Shown here piece by piece: positions 37,558-46,880 of a stretch of DNA of 64,000 bases (position 1 is the stretch's first letter; every line of letters starts with the position of its first letter). The notes under the pieces are model-generated. The model ran no database searches, was not told the origin of the DNA, and was given only the letters and a program-made list of their open reading frames with translations. The stretch comes from Bradyrhizobium sp. 139 (GTDB taxonomy: Bacteria; Pseudomonadota; Alphaproteobacteria; Rhizobiales; Xanthobacteraceae): positions 124,001-188,000 of the forward strand of contig NZ_JADPKS010000069.1 in assembly GCF_023074175.1 (NCBI RefSeq). Reading direction: 5' to 3'. A program made the position numbers and the translations under genes.

Positions 37558-37593
37558 GGGATGTGCCTGCCGCTCAGGCGGCTGTTGTCGGGA

Positions 37594-38976
37594 TCATGGC
37601 TGTTTGGCTCCACTTCCCGATGCCCCCGGCCCCGGCGCCGGCCCGGTCTGTCCCTTCTGGTCGCCTTCGCTGCTGCTCCGCTTGGCGCGGAACTCGCCGT
37701 CCTTGCCCGGTCCGTCCTTCTGGCCTTCCTTCTTTTGAGCGTCCGGCCCGCGCGAGCGCTTGCGCGGGGCGAGATCGGCCGACGGCGTCTGGTCATCGCG
37801 GCCGACGACCACTTTGGAGCCGTCGGACAGATTGGCAAAGCCCGTCGTGACGACCTTGTCAGTCGGCGACAGCCCGCTCGCAATGACGGCGTCATGCTCG
37901 TTCTGCTGGGTCACCGTGACCGGCTTGGCCGAGACGACATTGTCCTCGCCGATGACATAGCTGAAGGTGCCGATCGGTCCGCGCTGCACCGCCGATGTCG
38001 GAACCACCAGCGCCTGCATCAAGGTCTCGACCTTGAGGCGGACATTGACGAACTGGCCCGGCCAGAGCTGGTAATTGGCATTGGGGAATTCGGCTTTGAG
38101 CTTGAGCGTGCCGGTGGTCTGGTCGACCTGATTGTCGATGCCGGTCAGCTTGCCGGTGTCGATCACGGTGACGCCGTCATTGCCGAACACGTCGACCGCA
38201 AGCACCCCCTTGGCGGCCGCTGCGTTGACCCGCATGATCTGCTGCTGCGGCAGGCTGAACCACACCGCGATCGGCTGCAATTGCGTGATCACGACGAGGC
38301 CAGTCGTGTCGGAGGCGTGAATGATGTTGCCCTGGTCGACCTGGCGCAGGCCGGCGCGGCCGGAGATCGGCGCCACGATCTTCGTATAGCTCAGCGTCGC
38401 CGCCGCATTGTCGATCGCGGCCTGGTCGGCCTTGACCAGCGCCTCGGTCTGCGCGACCAGCGCGCGCTGTGTATCAGCCTGCTGCTTCGAGCCGGCATTC
38501 GAAGCGGCGAGCTGCTCGTAGCGGGTGAGGTCAATGCGCTGGTTGGCGAGCTGCGCCTGATCCTGCGCCTTCTTGGCGACAGACTGGTCATAGGCCGCCT
38601 GGTAGATCGCCGGATCGATCTCACCGACGACGTCCCCCTTCTTGACGTCCTGGCCTTCGGTAAAGTTTACCGCGATCAGCTTGCCGTCGACCTGCGAGCG
38701 CACGGTCACGGTGTTGAGCGCCCGGATCGCGCCGACGCCGTCGAGATAAACAGGCACGTCCTGGATGCGCGGGGCCGCCGCCAGCACCGGCACCGGCAGG
38801 TCAGGCCGCTGGTTGCGGTTATTCGCCTGCTGCTGTTGATGCATCGCAATCCAGCCGACATAGCCGAGGCCGCCGAGGATCGCGAGCGTGATCAGGGTCA
38901 TGACGAAGCCGCGGCCGCGCGATTTCTTCGCCGTCCCTTCTTTCGCGCCTTCCTTCGTATCCGGCTTAAAGAGCAT
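37594..38976 (-). CDS. RND efflux periplasmic adaptor (membrane fusion protein), MdtA-like
   Basis: A 460-residue adaptor with one N-terminal membrane anchor (FVMTLITLAILGGLGYVGWI), biotinyl-lipoyl halves (TVRSQVDGKLIAVNFTEGQD and APISGRAGLRQVDQGNII), a coiled-coil hairpin between them, and beta-barrel domains. The last ~60 residues are a low-complexity Lys/Arg/Gly/Pro tail, unusual in length for this family. ATG 38976 lies 11 bases inside the end of the upstream outer-membrane gene, giving translational coupling; 36 bases separate it from the pump genes. Confidence 0.93.
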   Translation of the reverse strand: MLFKPDTKEGAKEGTAKKSRGRGFVMTLITLAILGGLGYVGWIAMHQQQQANNRNQRPDLPVPVLAAAPRIQDVPVYLDGVGAIRALNTVTVRSQVDGKLIAVNFTEGQDVKKGDVVGEIDPAIYQAAYDQSVAKKAQDQAQLANQRIDLTRYEQLAASNAGSKQQADTQRALVAQTEALVKADQAAIDNAAATLSYTKIVAPISGRAGLRQVDQGNIIHASDTTGLVVITQLQPIAVWFSLPQQQIMRVNAAAAKGVLAVDVFGNDGVTVIDTGKLTGIDNQVDQTTGTLKLKAEFPNANYQLWPGQFVNVRLKVETLMQALVVPTSAVQRGPIGTFSYVIGEDNVVSAKPVTVTQQNEHDAVIASGLSPTDKVVTTGFANLSDGSKVVVGRDDQTPSADLAPRKRSRGPDAQKKEGQKDGPGKDGEFRAKRSSSEGDQKGQTGPAPGPGASGSGAKQP

Positions 38977-40477
38977 TGACCGGTTTCTCCATTCGCGGCT
39001 CCCAGCCGCCGCCGAGCGCCTGATACAGGCTGACGATTGCAAGAAGCCGTGCGAGTTGGGCCTGCGACAGCGCGTCTTCCGCCTGGAACAGGGTCAGTTG
39101 GGTGTTGAGAACGGTCACGATGTCGGCGGTGCCGGCGCGCAATTGCTGTTCGGAGAGGTCGAACGCGCGGCGCGAGGCGACCAGGACATCACGCTGCAAT
39201 TGCAGCTTGATCGTGGTCTGCTTGATCGAGAACAGCGCATTGTCGACGTCGGCAAACGACTGGATGATGGTCTTGCGGTAGGTCTGCAGCAGTTCGTCCT
39301 GCCGCGCCTTGGCATATTCGAAATTGCCGAGGATCCTGCCGCCGTCGAAAATCGGCTGCGTCGCGCTGCCGACGAGCTGGAAGAACGCCGCATGCGGCTG
39401 GAACAGCGACACCAGCGCCGAGCTCTGATAGCCGCCATTCCCAGTGAGCTGGATGGTCGGAAAGAACTGCGCACGGGCATTGCCGATATTCGCGGTCGCC
39501 GAAGCGAGTTGCGCTTCCTGCCGGCGGATGTCGGGCCGCTGCGTCAGCAGCTCCGACGGCAGGCCGGGCGTCACGCGGGGAATCCCGATCCGGTTCAGCG
39601 AGCCGCCGAGCACGCGCACGCTCTCCGGCGGCCGCGACACCAGGACCGCAAGCGCATTGACGTTCTGGTCGAGCGTCTGGCGCAGCGGCGGCACCAGCGC
39701 CTTCTGGTTGGCGAGCACGCTTTCCTGCTGCGCGACGTCGAGATCAGTGCCGGTGCCGGCCTTGCGGCGCTCCCGGATGGCATCAAGGATGCGCTGCGCG
39801 CTGGCGATGTTGCGCTGTGCCGTCTTCAGGCGGTCCTGCGAGGCCAGCACCTGGAAATAGGCGTTGGCGACGCCTGCAAGCGTGGTCAGTGCGACGACAT
39901 CGCGATCGAAACGGCTGGCGTTGGCGGTTTCCTCCGCCGTTCGCAGCGCGTCGCGGTTCTGGCCCCAGAAATCGAGCTGGTAGCTCGCGCTGAGCGACGC
40001 TGAATAGTTGACGACCTCCCGGCCGCCGATGGACAGGCCCGACGCGCTCGAGCCCGAGGTGCGCGAATAGGTCTCCGATCCGCCGCCGGACAGGCTCGGC
40101 AGCAACGCCGCACCGGCCTGCCGCGCCTGCGCGTCAGCCTCGACGATACGCGAGACGGCGGCGGCAATGTCGAGATTGACGGTCTGCGCCTCCTGCATCA
40201 GTTGCGTCAGCTCCGTCGAGCGGAAGCCGCGCCACCAATCCAGGGACGGCGGCGTATCCCCCTTCCCGGCGTATTTGTACTGCGTGGGAACGTCGAGCGC
40301 GGCATCGGGGAGATCCTGGGTCAGGACGCAGGCTCCCGAACTCGCGGCAAGGCACAGCACCGCAAGCCAGCGCACCGCGCACGGCCGCCGGGACGCAGAA
40401 CCAAGAGATCGCCGCACGGCGACCGCCGGTATTTGCCGTATCACATCCACCCCCTGCCGGGCAGATCCAGCCGCCAC
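38966..40477 (-). CDS. NodT/OprM-type outer-membrane efflux lipoprotein
   Basis: A 503-residue outer-membrane factor with a lipobox in LAVLCLAASSGAC, so the Cys near residue 50 is lipidated. Typical tracts are LDWWRGFRSTELTQLM, ASYQLDFWGQNRDALR, LTQRPDIRRQEAQLASATAN and FFPTIQLTGNGGYQS. It would complete the tripartite pump with the adaptor and RND proteins that follow. The N-terminus is long; GTG 40477 is the first possible start, and a later GTG would shorten it without losing the lipobox. It is the first gene of the operon and is divergent from cfa. Confidence 0.92.
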   Translation of the reverse strand: MAAGSARQGVDVIRQIPAVAVRRSLGSASRRPCAVRWLAVLCLAASSGACVLTQDLPDAALDVPTQYKYAGKGDTPPSLDWWRGFRSTELTQLMQEAQTVNLDIAAAVSRIVEADAQARQAGAALLPSLSGGGSETYSRTSGSSASGLSIGGREVVNYSASLSASYQLDFWGQNRDALRTAEETANASRFDRDVVALTTLAGVANAYFQVLASQDRLKTAQRNIASAQRILDAIRERRKAGTGTDLDVAQQESVLANQKALVPPLRQTLDQNVNALAVLVSRPPESVRVLGGSLNRIGIPRVTPGLPSELLTQRPDIRRQEAQLASATANIGNARAQFFPTIQLTGNGGYQSSALVSLFQPHAAFFQLVGSATQPIFDGGRILGNFEYAKARQDELLQTYRKTIIQSFADVDNALFSIKQTTIKLQLQRDVLVASRRAFDLSEQQLRAGTADIVTVLNTQLTLFQAEDALSQAQLARLLAIVSLYQALGGGWEPRMEKPVNAL

Positions 40478-40588
40478 CGCGCAAACGGATTAACCGATTC
40501 GCGGCCGGACAGTCCGGGGTCTATGGGCAACTCGTTCAAAGGTGATGCTTTCTGCGAACCTGACATCCATACTAGCGGGGTGCGGAAC

Positions 40589-40605
40589 TGCGGGACAGTC
40601 CCGCA
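40589..40605. promoter_or_regulatory. Perfect palindrome, possible repressor operator
   Basis: TGCGGGAC-A-GTCCCGCA: two perfect 8-base half-sites around one central base, about 110 bases upstream of the efflux operon start. Its size and symmetry suit a dimeric regulator, but no regulator gene is adjacent. Confidence 0.45.
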
Positions 40606-40606
40606 C

Positions 40607-40674
40607 CTGCGAGACGGCCAGCTGAACGGGTCGATGTCCGAGGCTTGGGAATGCGAAATACGCCTGTCTCGCAG
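40607..40674. repeat. Inverted repeat with 50-base spacer
   Basis: CTGCGAGAC at 40607-40615 and GTCTCGCAG at 40666-40674 are perfect 9-base complements. They immediately follow the palindrome and could be paired operators or a stem in a leader RNA. Confidence 0.4.
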
Positions 40675-40918
40675 GGGTTTTTGTACTTACACTACATTTC
40701 GAAGCGCACTCAAACTTACCAAGATTTCATGTGGTATTGGCGCCACACCAGCACCGGGGCCGCCGTAGCCGGCCAGTGCTCCACTGGAACCGGCGCCGGA
40801 ACCATTTATATCATTGGTGCTGACCGCTCGTGGGCTGCGCTCGGGTCTAGCGAAATGGAGAGTTGGGCGCGCCTTGGCTCGCGGTCGGACAGTATCCGTT
40901 GAGTTGATGGATCCGCCG

Positions 40919-42151
40919 ATGTCGAATGCCATTTTGTTGGTAACGCCCGATAATGTGGAGACAGCGCTCGCCGACCTGCCGCGCATCGTTCGTCTCGCAC
41001 TTGCGTTTGGCTCGCGGCTGAGGCGCGGAACGCTCAAGGTCATTCTGCCCGACGGCCGCACCATCCGCCTTGGCGGGCAGGAGCCGGGCCCGGATGCGCT
41101 CATGCGCGTGCACAATTTCGGTTTCGCCTCGCGCCTGATCAACGGCGGCGACATTGGAATCGCCGAGGCCTATCTCGCCGGCGACTGGGACACGCCCGAC
41201 CTGACGCAGTTCCTCTACCTGTTCTGCGTCAACCACGATCTGATCCAGGCCATGCTGCGTGACAAGCCGCTGATGCGCCTCACTCAGGTGGTGCAGCACT
41301 GGCTCAATCGCAACACCCGCCGCCAGGCGCGGCGCAACATCCACGCTCATTACGACATCGGCAATGCGTTCTATTCGGCCTGGCTCGATCCCGGCATGAC
41401 CTATTCCTCGGCGCTGTTCGAGGAGAGCACGTCCGATCTCGCGGCAGCCCAGACCAATAAATACCGCCGGCTCGCCGAGGCGCTCGACCTGAAACCAGGC
41501 CAGACACTGCTCGAGATCGGCTGTGGCTGGGGCGGCTTCGCCGAGTTTGCCGCAAAGACCTTCGGCACGCGCGTGGTTGGCCTCACAATCTCGACCGAGC
41601 AGCGCGATTTTGCGCAGAAGCGCATCTACGAGGCGGGCCTTGCCGAGAAGGTCGAGATCCGTCTCAGGGACTATCGCGACGAACGCGGCCGCTACGACCG
41701 CATCGTCTCGATCGAGATGATCGAGGCCGTCGGCGAGCAGTTCTGGCCAAAATATTTCGCACAGCTCCGGGACCGGCTGCTGCCCGGCGGACTTGCCGGC
41801 ATCCAGGCCATCACCATCCAGGACCGGCTCTTCCAAGGCTACCGGCGCGAGGTGGACTTCATCCAGCGCTATGTTTTCCCCGGCGGCATGCTGCCCTCGC
41901 CCGCCGTGCTCAAGTCGCTCGGCGACAGGTTCGGTGTGCCCGTCATCCGCGAGCGCATCTTCGGGCAAGATTATGCCAAGACGCTGGCCACTTGGCGGAA
42001 TAACTTCCGGACGGCCTGGCCGGGCCTCGTGCCGCTTGGCTTCGACGACCAGTTCCGGCGGCTATGGGAGTATTACCTGTCCTATTGCGAGGCCGGATTC
42101 CTGTCCGGGAATATCGATGTCCGGCAGGTCATCTTCGCAAAGCAGCAATAA
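40919..42151 (+). CDS. cfa: Cyclopropane-fatty-acyl-phospholipid synthase family protein
   Basis: A 410-residue SAM-dependent enzyme that adds a methylene bridge to unsaturated acyl chains in membrane lipids. SAM motif I is LLEIGCGWGGFAEFAA; VVGLTISTEQ, VSIEMIEAVGEQFWPKYF and FIQRYVFPGGMLPS are typical of the family. An N-terminal domain (about 1-110) contains GGDIGIAEAYLAGDWDTPDL. ATG 40919 is preferred; ATG 40907 or 40814 would add residues without conserved sequence. It is divergent from the efflux operon. Confidence 0.92.
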   Translation: MSNAILLVTPDNVETALADLPRIVRLALAFGSRLRRGTLKVILPDGRTIRLGGQEPGPDALMRVHNFGFASRLINGGDIGIAEAYLAGDWDTPDLTQFLYLFCVNHDLIQAMLRDKPLMRLTQVVQHWLNRNTRRQARRNIHAHYDIGNAFYSAWLDPGMTYSSALFEESTSDLAAAQTNKYRRLAEALDLKPGQTLLEIGCGWGGFAEFAAKTFGTRVVGLTISTEQRDFAQKRIYEAGLAEKVEIRLRDYRDERGRYDRIVSIEMIEAVGEQFWPKYFAQLRDRLLPGGLAGIQAITIQDRLFQGYRREVDFIQRYVFPGGMLPSPAVLKSLGDRFGVPVIRERIFGQDYAKTLATWRNNFRTAWPGLVPLGFDDQFRRLWEYYLSYCEAGFLSGNIDVRQVIFAKQQ

Positions 42152-42194
42152 GAGTTTGCGGGGGTTGGCTTGCAAGGGGTCGCTTGTAAGGCCG

Positions 42195-42215
42195 GCGACC
42201 CTACTTTAGGGTCGC
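42195..42215. terminator. Hairpin between cfa and cysK
   Basis: GCGACCCTA-CTT-TAGGGTCGC is a perfect 9-bp stem with a 3-base loop, 44 bases after the cfa stop and 35 bases before cysK. No T-run follows. It could end cfa transcripts or regulate cysK. Confidence 0.5.
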
Positions 42216-42249
42216 GCCCACCTTATGAACCAGCCGGTAATTGCCTGAC

Positions 42250-43284
42250 ATGACCATCAAAAACGACGTTGTCGAAGCCATCGGCAACACCCCGCTCATC
42301 AAGCTCAAGCGCGCCTCCGAACTGACCGGCTGCACCATCCTCGGCAAGGCCGAGTTCATGAATCCGGGCCAGTCGGTGAAGGACCGCGCCGGCAAATGGA
42401 TGATCCTGGAGGCCGAGAAGCGTGGCGAGCTCAAACCCGGCGGTCTCGTGGTGGAAGCGACCGCCGGCAACACCGGCATCGGCCTCGCGGTCGTGGCGAG
42501 CGCGCGCGGCTACCGCACGCTGATCGTGATCCCGGAGACGCAGAGCCAGGAGAAGAAGGACTTTCTGAAACTGTGCGGCGCCGAGCTGATCGAAGTCCCG
42601 GCCCTGCCCTACGCCAACCCGAACAACTACCAGCATGTCGGCCGCCGGCTTGCCGACGAACTGCGCAAGAGCGAGCCTAACGGCGTGCTGTTCGCCGATC
42701 AGTGGAACAATCTCGACAATGCCAAGGCGCACTATGAATCCACCGGCCCCGAAATCTGGCAGCAGACCGGCGGCAAGGTTGACGGCTTCATCTGCTCGGT
42801 CGGCACCGGCGGCACGCTCGCCGGCGTCAGCCGCTATCTGAAGGAAAAGAACAAGGAAATTCGCATCGCCTGCGCCGATCCGCAGGGCTTCGGCATGTAC
42901 GAATATTTTCGCAACGGCGAGGCGAAGGTGACGCCCGGCGACTCCATCACCGAAGGCATCGGGCTCAGCCGCGTCACCGCGATCGTCGAGAGCGCCAAGG
43001 TCGACGACGCCTTCGTGATCCCGGACGAGGAAGCCGTGGCGCTGATTTACGACCTGCTCCAGCACGAAGGCCTGTGCCTCGGCGGCTCGACCGGCATCAA
43101 CATCGCGGGCGCGATGCGGCTCGCAAAACAGCTCGGGCCCGGCAAGACCATCGTCACCGTGCTCTGCGATTCCGGCAGCCGCTATCAGTCGAAACTGTTC
43201 AACGCGGATTTCATGCGCGCCAAGAACCTGCCCGTGCCGGAATGGCTGGAGAAGCGCAGCAACATCAAGCCGCCGTTCGTGTAG
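42250..43284 (+). CDS. cysK: Cysteine synthase A (O-acetylserine sulfhydrylase)
   Basis: A 344-residue PLP enzyme making cysteine from O-acetylserine and sulfide. The PLP lysine is K44 in NPGQSVKDRAGKWM. The substrate loop is ATAGNTGIG near residue 70, the phosphate-binding loop is GTGGTLAG, and CDSGSRYQSKLF is near the end. It is somewhat longer than E. coli CysK and resembles the rhizobial subgroup. ATG 42250 is chosen; a TTG three codons upstream is unlikely. It converges with the aap operon across a repeat. Confidence 0.93.
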   Translation: MTIKNDVVEAIGNTPLIKLKRASELTGCTILGKAEFMNPGQSVKDRAGKWMILEAEKRGELKPGGLVVEATAGNTGIGLAVVASARGYRTLIVIPETQSQEKKDFLKLCGAELIEVPALPYANPNNYQHVGRRLADELRKSEPNGVLFADQWNNLDNAKAHYESTGPEIWQQTGGKVDGFICSVGTGGTLAGVSRYLKEKNKEIRIACADPQGFGMYEYFRNGEAKVTPGDSITEGIGLSRVTAIVESAKVDDAFVIPDEEAVALIYDLLQHEGLCLGGSTGINIAGAMRLAKQLGPGKTIVTVLCDSGSRYQSKLFNADFMRAKNLPVPEWLEKRSNIKPPFV

Positions 43285-43291
43285 CTGCCTT

Positions 43292-43385
43292 GTAGGATGG
43301 GCAAAGCGAAAGCGTGCCCCATCATGACTGTCGCGATCGCGGAAGGATGGTGGGCACGGCGCAAGCGCGCCTTTGCCCACTTTAC
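43292..43385. repeat. Palindromic repeat (type 6) between cysK and aapP
   Basis: Arms GTAGGATGGGCAAAGCG and GCGCCTTTGCCCACTTTAC with inner GTGCCCCATCAT and GATGGTGGGCAC. An imperfect ~94-bp palindrome filling the space between two convergent stop codons. Confidence 0.75.
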
Positions 43386-43389
43386 AGGA

Positions 43390-44127
43390 TCACCGCAAGA
43401 TCTGGCTCAGGAACAGCTTCGTGCGGGCGTGCTGCGGGCTCGCGAAGAATTCGTTCGGCGTGTTGGCCTCGATGATCTGGCCGGCGTCCATGAACACGAC
43501 GCGGTTGGCGACCTCGCGGGCAAAGCCCATTTCGTGGGTGACGACCAGCATGGTCATGCCCTCCTCGGCGAGGTCGACCATGGTGTCGAGCACTTCCTTG
43601 ACCATCTCGGGGTCGAGCGCCGAGGTCGGCTCGTCGAACAGCATCACCTTGGGGTTCATCGTCAGCGCCCGCGCGATCGCGACGCGCTGCTGCTGGCCGC
43701 CGGACATCTGGCCCGGGAATTTGTTGGCCTGGTGCGGGATCTTGACCCGCTCCAGGAATTTCATCGCGTTCAGCTCGGCGTCCTTCTTGGGGATGTTGCG
43801 CACCCAGATCGGCGCCAGCGTGCAGTTCTCCAGCACGGTCAGATGCGGGAACAGATTGAAACTCTGGAACACCATGCCGACTTCGCGCCGCACCGCGTCG
43901 ACATGCTTGAGGTTCGGTCCGAGCTCGATGCCGTCGACGACGATCTCACCCTCCTGGAATTCCTCCAGCGCGTTGATGCAGCGGATCAGCGTCGACTTGC
44001 CGGAGCCCGAGGGGCCGCAGATCACGATGCGCTCGCCCTTGCGGACCTCGAGATCAATGTCGCGCAGCACGTGAAACTCGCCGTACCATTTGTTGAGGCC
44101 GGAAATCTTGACGATGGGGTCGGACAT
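43390..44127 (-). CDS. aapP: General L-amino acid ABC transporter ATPase AapP
   Basis: A 245-residue ATPase energising polar amino-acid uptake. Walker A is GPSGSGKST, the Q-loop is [16 protein letters not shown], the signature is [15 protein letters not shown], Walker B is [15 protein letters not shown] and the H-loop is [12 protein letters not shown] 44127 follows GGAG at a good distance; an ATG four codons upstream overlaps the aapM stop by one base and is an alternative. It is the last gene of aapJQMP. Confidence 0.95.
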   Translation of the reverse strand: MSDPIVKISGLNKWYGEFHVLRDIDLEVRKGERIVICGPSGSGKSTLIRCINALEEFQEGEIVVDGIELGPNLKHVDAVRREVGMVFQSFNLFPHLTVLENCTLAPIWVRNIPKKDAELNAMKFLERVKIPHQANKFPGQMSGGQQQRVAIARALTMNPKVMLFDEPTSALDPEMVKEVLDTMVDLAEEGMTMLVVTHEMGFAREVANRVVFMDAGQIIEANTPNEFFASPQHARTKLFLSQILR

Positions 44128-44138
44128 GGTGAGCTCCA

Positions 44139-45659
44139 TCAGTTGCGGCGGTGGGCGTTGAGACGATGCTCGACGAACAGCGAGTAGCGCGACATTCCAA
44201 AGCAGAAGATAAAGTAGATGATCCCGGCGAACGCAAAGCCGGTGAACGCGGTCGAGGGCGTCGACCATTTCGGATCCGAGAACGACGCCCGGAGCGAGCC
44301 GAGGAGGTCGAACAGCGCCACGATCGAGACCAGCGAAGTATCCTTGAACAGCGAGATGAAGCTGTTGACGAGGTTCGGAATGACGTGGCGCAGCGCCTGC
44401 GGCAGCACGATCAGCGAGGTCGTCTTCCACCAGGACAGGCCCAGAGCGGCCGCCGCCTCGCCCTGCCCGCGTGGGATTGCAGCCAGCCCGCCGCGGACGT
44501 TCTCGGCCTGATAAGCGCCCGTGAACAGCGCAATGCCGATCAGCGCGCGCACCAGACCGTCAACCGTGAAATTGCCCGGCAGGAACAGGGGCAGCATGTA
44601 GGTCGCGAAGAACAGCACCGTGATCAACGGCACGCCGCGCCAGAACTCGATGAAGGCGATCGAGAATATCCGGATCAGCGGAATGGTCGAGCGGCGGCCG
44701 AGCGCCAGTGCGATGCCGATCGGCAGCGAGGTGACGATACCGGTCACGGAGACCACCAACGTCACCAGAAGCCCGCCCCACAGATTCGTGGCCACGACTG
44801 GCAGGCCGCCGTGATCGAGCCCCATCAGCTTGATCACGATTGCGATGGCGACGAAGGTGGCGATGCTGGATATCAGAGCCCGCCCGCCGGTGCGAACGCC
44901 GCCGCCGAGAACAAAGGCGATCAGGGAGACGATCGCGGCCGTGGTGGCGAAATCGGCCCAGACCGACTGGCCCGTCCCCTGGAGTTGGTCACGCAGCCAG
45001 GTCAGCGGAAAGATCAGCCAGTAGATCGCCGTGCCGACCAGCACGACGATATTGCCGACAACCCACAAGAGCGGTCCGATGGCCGAGGTCTTGCTGAGAC
45101 CGAGCAGAGCCTGGCCGGCGCCGATGATGCTGTCGTCGAACAATTGCAGCAGGCCGGCCGTCCAGCTCAGGCCGAAGCCGGTGATGCCGCCGCCGTGCAA
45201 CAGGAAGAATGCGCCCACTGGAAAGGCGAAGAAAAACACGCCGGCGTTGAGGCTCTTCGCCGGCAGCCGCGGAATCAGCAGCGGCAGCAGCAGAGCCGCC
45301 GCCAGGATCAGCGTGAGGTTGACCCGCCAGCGCTCGGCCTCGGGATAGAAGCCATAGATCAGTTGCGGCAGCTTGGCCTGGATGTAGGGCCAGCAGGCGC
45401 CGACCGTAAAGCCGGCGTTCTCGGTCAGGCACGCCGCGCGATCCTGGCCGGTCCAGACCGCATCGACCATCAGGAACTTGACGGAGGGAACGATGGTGAA
45501 CCAGAGCAGCAAGGCGCCCACGATCGTCAGCAGGATGTTGGTCGGCGAATTGAACAGGCGCGTGCGCACGAGGCCAATGAAGCCCGTTGTCTTCACCGGC
45601 GCCGGACGCTCGGTGAGCAGGTCCTGACGGACGTAGGCGGACGAGATGATGTCGCTCAT
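44139..45659 (-). CDS. aapM: General L-amino acid ABC transporter permease AapM
   Basis: A 506-residue inner-membrane permease. The C-terminal third has the HisMQ-type permease domain with the EAA loop [20 protein letters not shown] and the preceding [20 protein letters not shown] tract. It is about 110-120 residues longer than the ~385-residue AapM of Rhizobium: extra hydrophobic segments ([32 protein letters not shown]) lie in the middle. The start ATG 45659 overlaps the aapQ stop (ATGA). It pairs with AapQ in the membrane. Confidence 0.93.
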   Translation of the reverse strand: MSDIISSAYVRQDLLTERPAPVKTTGFIGLVRTRLFNSPTNILLTIVGALLLWFTIVPSVKFLMVDAVWTGQDRAACLTENAGFTVGACWPYIQAKLPQLIYGFYPEAERWRVNLTLILAAALLLPLLIPRLPAKSLNAGVFFFAFPVGAFFLLHGGGITGFGLSWTAGLLQLFDDSIIGAGQALLGLSKTSAIGPLLWVVGNIVVLVGTAIYWLIFPLTWLRDQLQGTGQSVWADFATTAAIVSLIAFVLGGGVRTGGRALISSIATFVAIAIVIKLMGLDHGGLPVVATNLWGGLLVTLVVSVTGIVTSLPIGIALALGRRSTIPLIRIFSIAFIEFWRGVPLITVLFFATYMLPLFLPGNFTVDGLVRALIGIALFTGAYQAENVRGGLAAIPRGQGEAAAALGLSWWKTTSLIVLPQALRHVIPNLVNSFISLFKDTSLVSIVALFDLLGSLRASFSDPKWSTPSTAFTGFAFAGIIYFIFCFGMSRYSLFVEHRLNAHRRN

Positions 45660-46861
45660 GCGCCAAGGCTCCGGCTGACGCGCCAACCGTAGACGCTCAT
45701 GACGGCGCTCGTGAGGAGCGAGATCAGGAGGTAGACGCCCATCGTCAAGGCAATGATCTCGATCGCCTGTCCGGTCTGGCTCAGCGAGGTGCCGGCGAAC
45801 ACGGAAACGAGGTCAGGATAACCGATGGCGACTGCCAGCGACGAATTCTTGGTGAGATTAAGGTACTGGTTGGTCAGCGGCGGAACGATCACGCGCATCG
45901 CCTGCGGCACGACGATCAGACGGAGCGTGGTGGCGCGGCTCAGGCCCAGCGAGGATCCCGCCTCCATCTGTCCGCTGTGGACGGAGAGGATACCGGCGCG
46001 CACGATCTCGGCGATGAAGGCGGCGGTATAGGTCGACAGCGCCAGCGTCAATGCCACGAACTCCGGAATGATCCGCGAGCCGCCGGCGAAATTGAAACCC
46101 TTGAGCTGCGGCAGCTCGAAACTGAAGGGCGGACCGAACACCAGCATCGTGATGAGCGGGAGCCCGAACAGCAGGCCCAGCACATAGGGCCAGATGCGGA
46201 TCATCTGCCCCCGCTCAAACAGGGCGCGCCGCGCATAGATACGGAGCGCCAGCGACGCAACGATGCCGAACGCCAGCACCGCCAGGAACGCCTCGAAGCC
46301 GCTCTCGCCGATCGGGCGCGGAACGACCAGCCCGCGATTGCTGACGAAAGACAAGCCGAAGAGCGAAATGCTCTGCCGCGGATTTGGCAGGGCCGCGAGC
46401 ACCGCCAGGTACCAGAACAGGATCTGGAACAGCAGCGGCAGGTTGCGGATGATCTCGACATAGAGCTCGCCGATGCGCGCCAACAGCCAGTTGGGCGACA
46501 GCCGGCACAGCGCGACGATGAAGCCGATCACGGTGGCGAAGACGATGCCCACCGCCGAGACCACGAGCGTGTTCAAAAGCCCGACCACAAACACGCGCAG
46601 GAACGTGTCCGAACCCGTGTAGGAGATCAGGGTCTGGTTGACGTCGAAGCCGGCATTGTTCCGGAGGAAACCGAAGCCGGCGGCAATGTGCTGGTTTTCG
46701 AGGTTGGCCCGGGCGTTGGAGACGATCTCATAGCCAATCCAGCCCAGGATCGCCGCGAAGGCAAACTGGACGGCGACGCCGTTCCAGCCTGCCTTGCCGC
46801 CCAGAATGCGCCTGATCTTCAGCGCGATCTGGGCCGGCGGTTTTCGGGCCTCGGTGCTCAT
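45656..46861 (-). CDS. aapQ: General L-amino acid ABC transporter permease AapQ
   Basis: A 401-residue permease with about eight hydrophobic segments. The N-terminal part (NGVAVQFAFAAILGWIGYEI) precedes the split permease domain LLNTLVVSAVGIVFATVIGF, and the EAA loop is SGQMEAGSSLGLSRATTLRL near residue 305. The length matches known AapQ. It overlaps aapM by four bases and follows aapJ by 19 bases, so the operon is continuous. Confidence 0.95.
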   Translation of the reverse strand: MSTEARKPPAQIALKIRRILGGKAGWNGVAVQFAFAAILGWIGYEIVSNARANLENQHIAAGFGFLRNNAGFDVNQTLISYTGSDTFLRVFVVGLLNTLVVSAVGIVFATVIGFIVALCRLSPNWLLARIGELYVEIIRNLPLLFQILFWYLAVLAALPNPRQSISLFGLSFVSNRGLVVPRPIGESGFEAFLAVLAFGIVASLALRIYARRALFERGQMIRIWPYVLGLLFGLPLITMLVFGPPFSFELPQLKGFNFAGGSRIIPEFVALTLALSTYTAAFIAEIVRAGILSVHSGQMEAGSSLGLSRATTLRLIVVPQAMRVIVPPLTNQYLNLTKNSSLAVAIGYPDLVSVFAGTSLSQTGQAIEIIALTMGVYLLISLLTSAVMSVYGWRVSRSLGA

Positions 46862-46880
46862 GGCCGCGGATCAGGCGGGA

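Larger units (their letters stand above)
40478..40918. other. Regulatory region between the efflux operon and cfa
   Basis: About 440 bases between divergent genes. It holds two inverted repeats (40589-40605 and 40607-40674) and an AT-richer stretch around 40675-40735 containing TTGTACTTACACTACAT-like sequence. No credible gene is present; one open frame at 40645-40902 lacks any recognisable feature. Confidence 0.6.

Noticed and set aside
40645..40902. An 85-codon frame upstream of cfa
   Set aside because: No ribosome site, no recognisable motif, and it sits in a region of inverted repeats likely to be regulatory.
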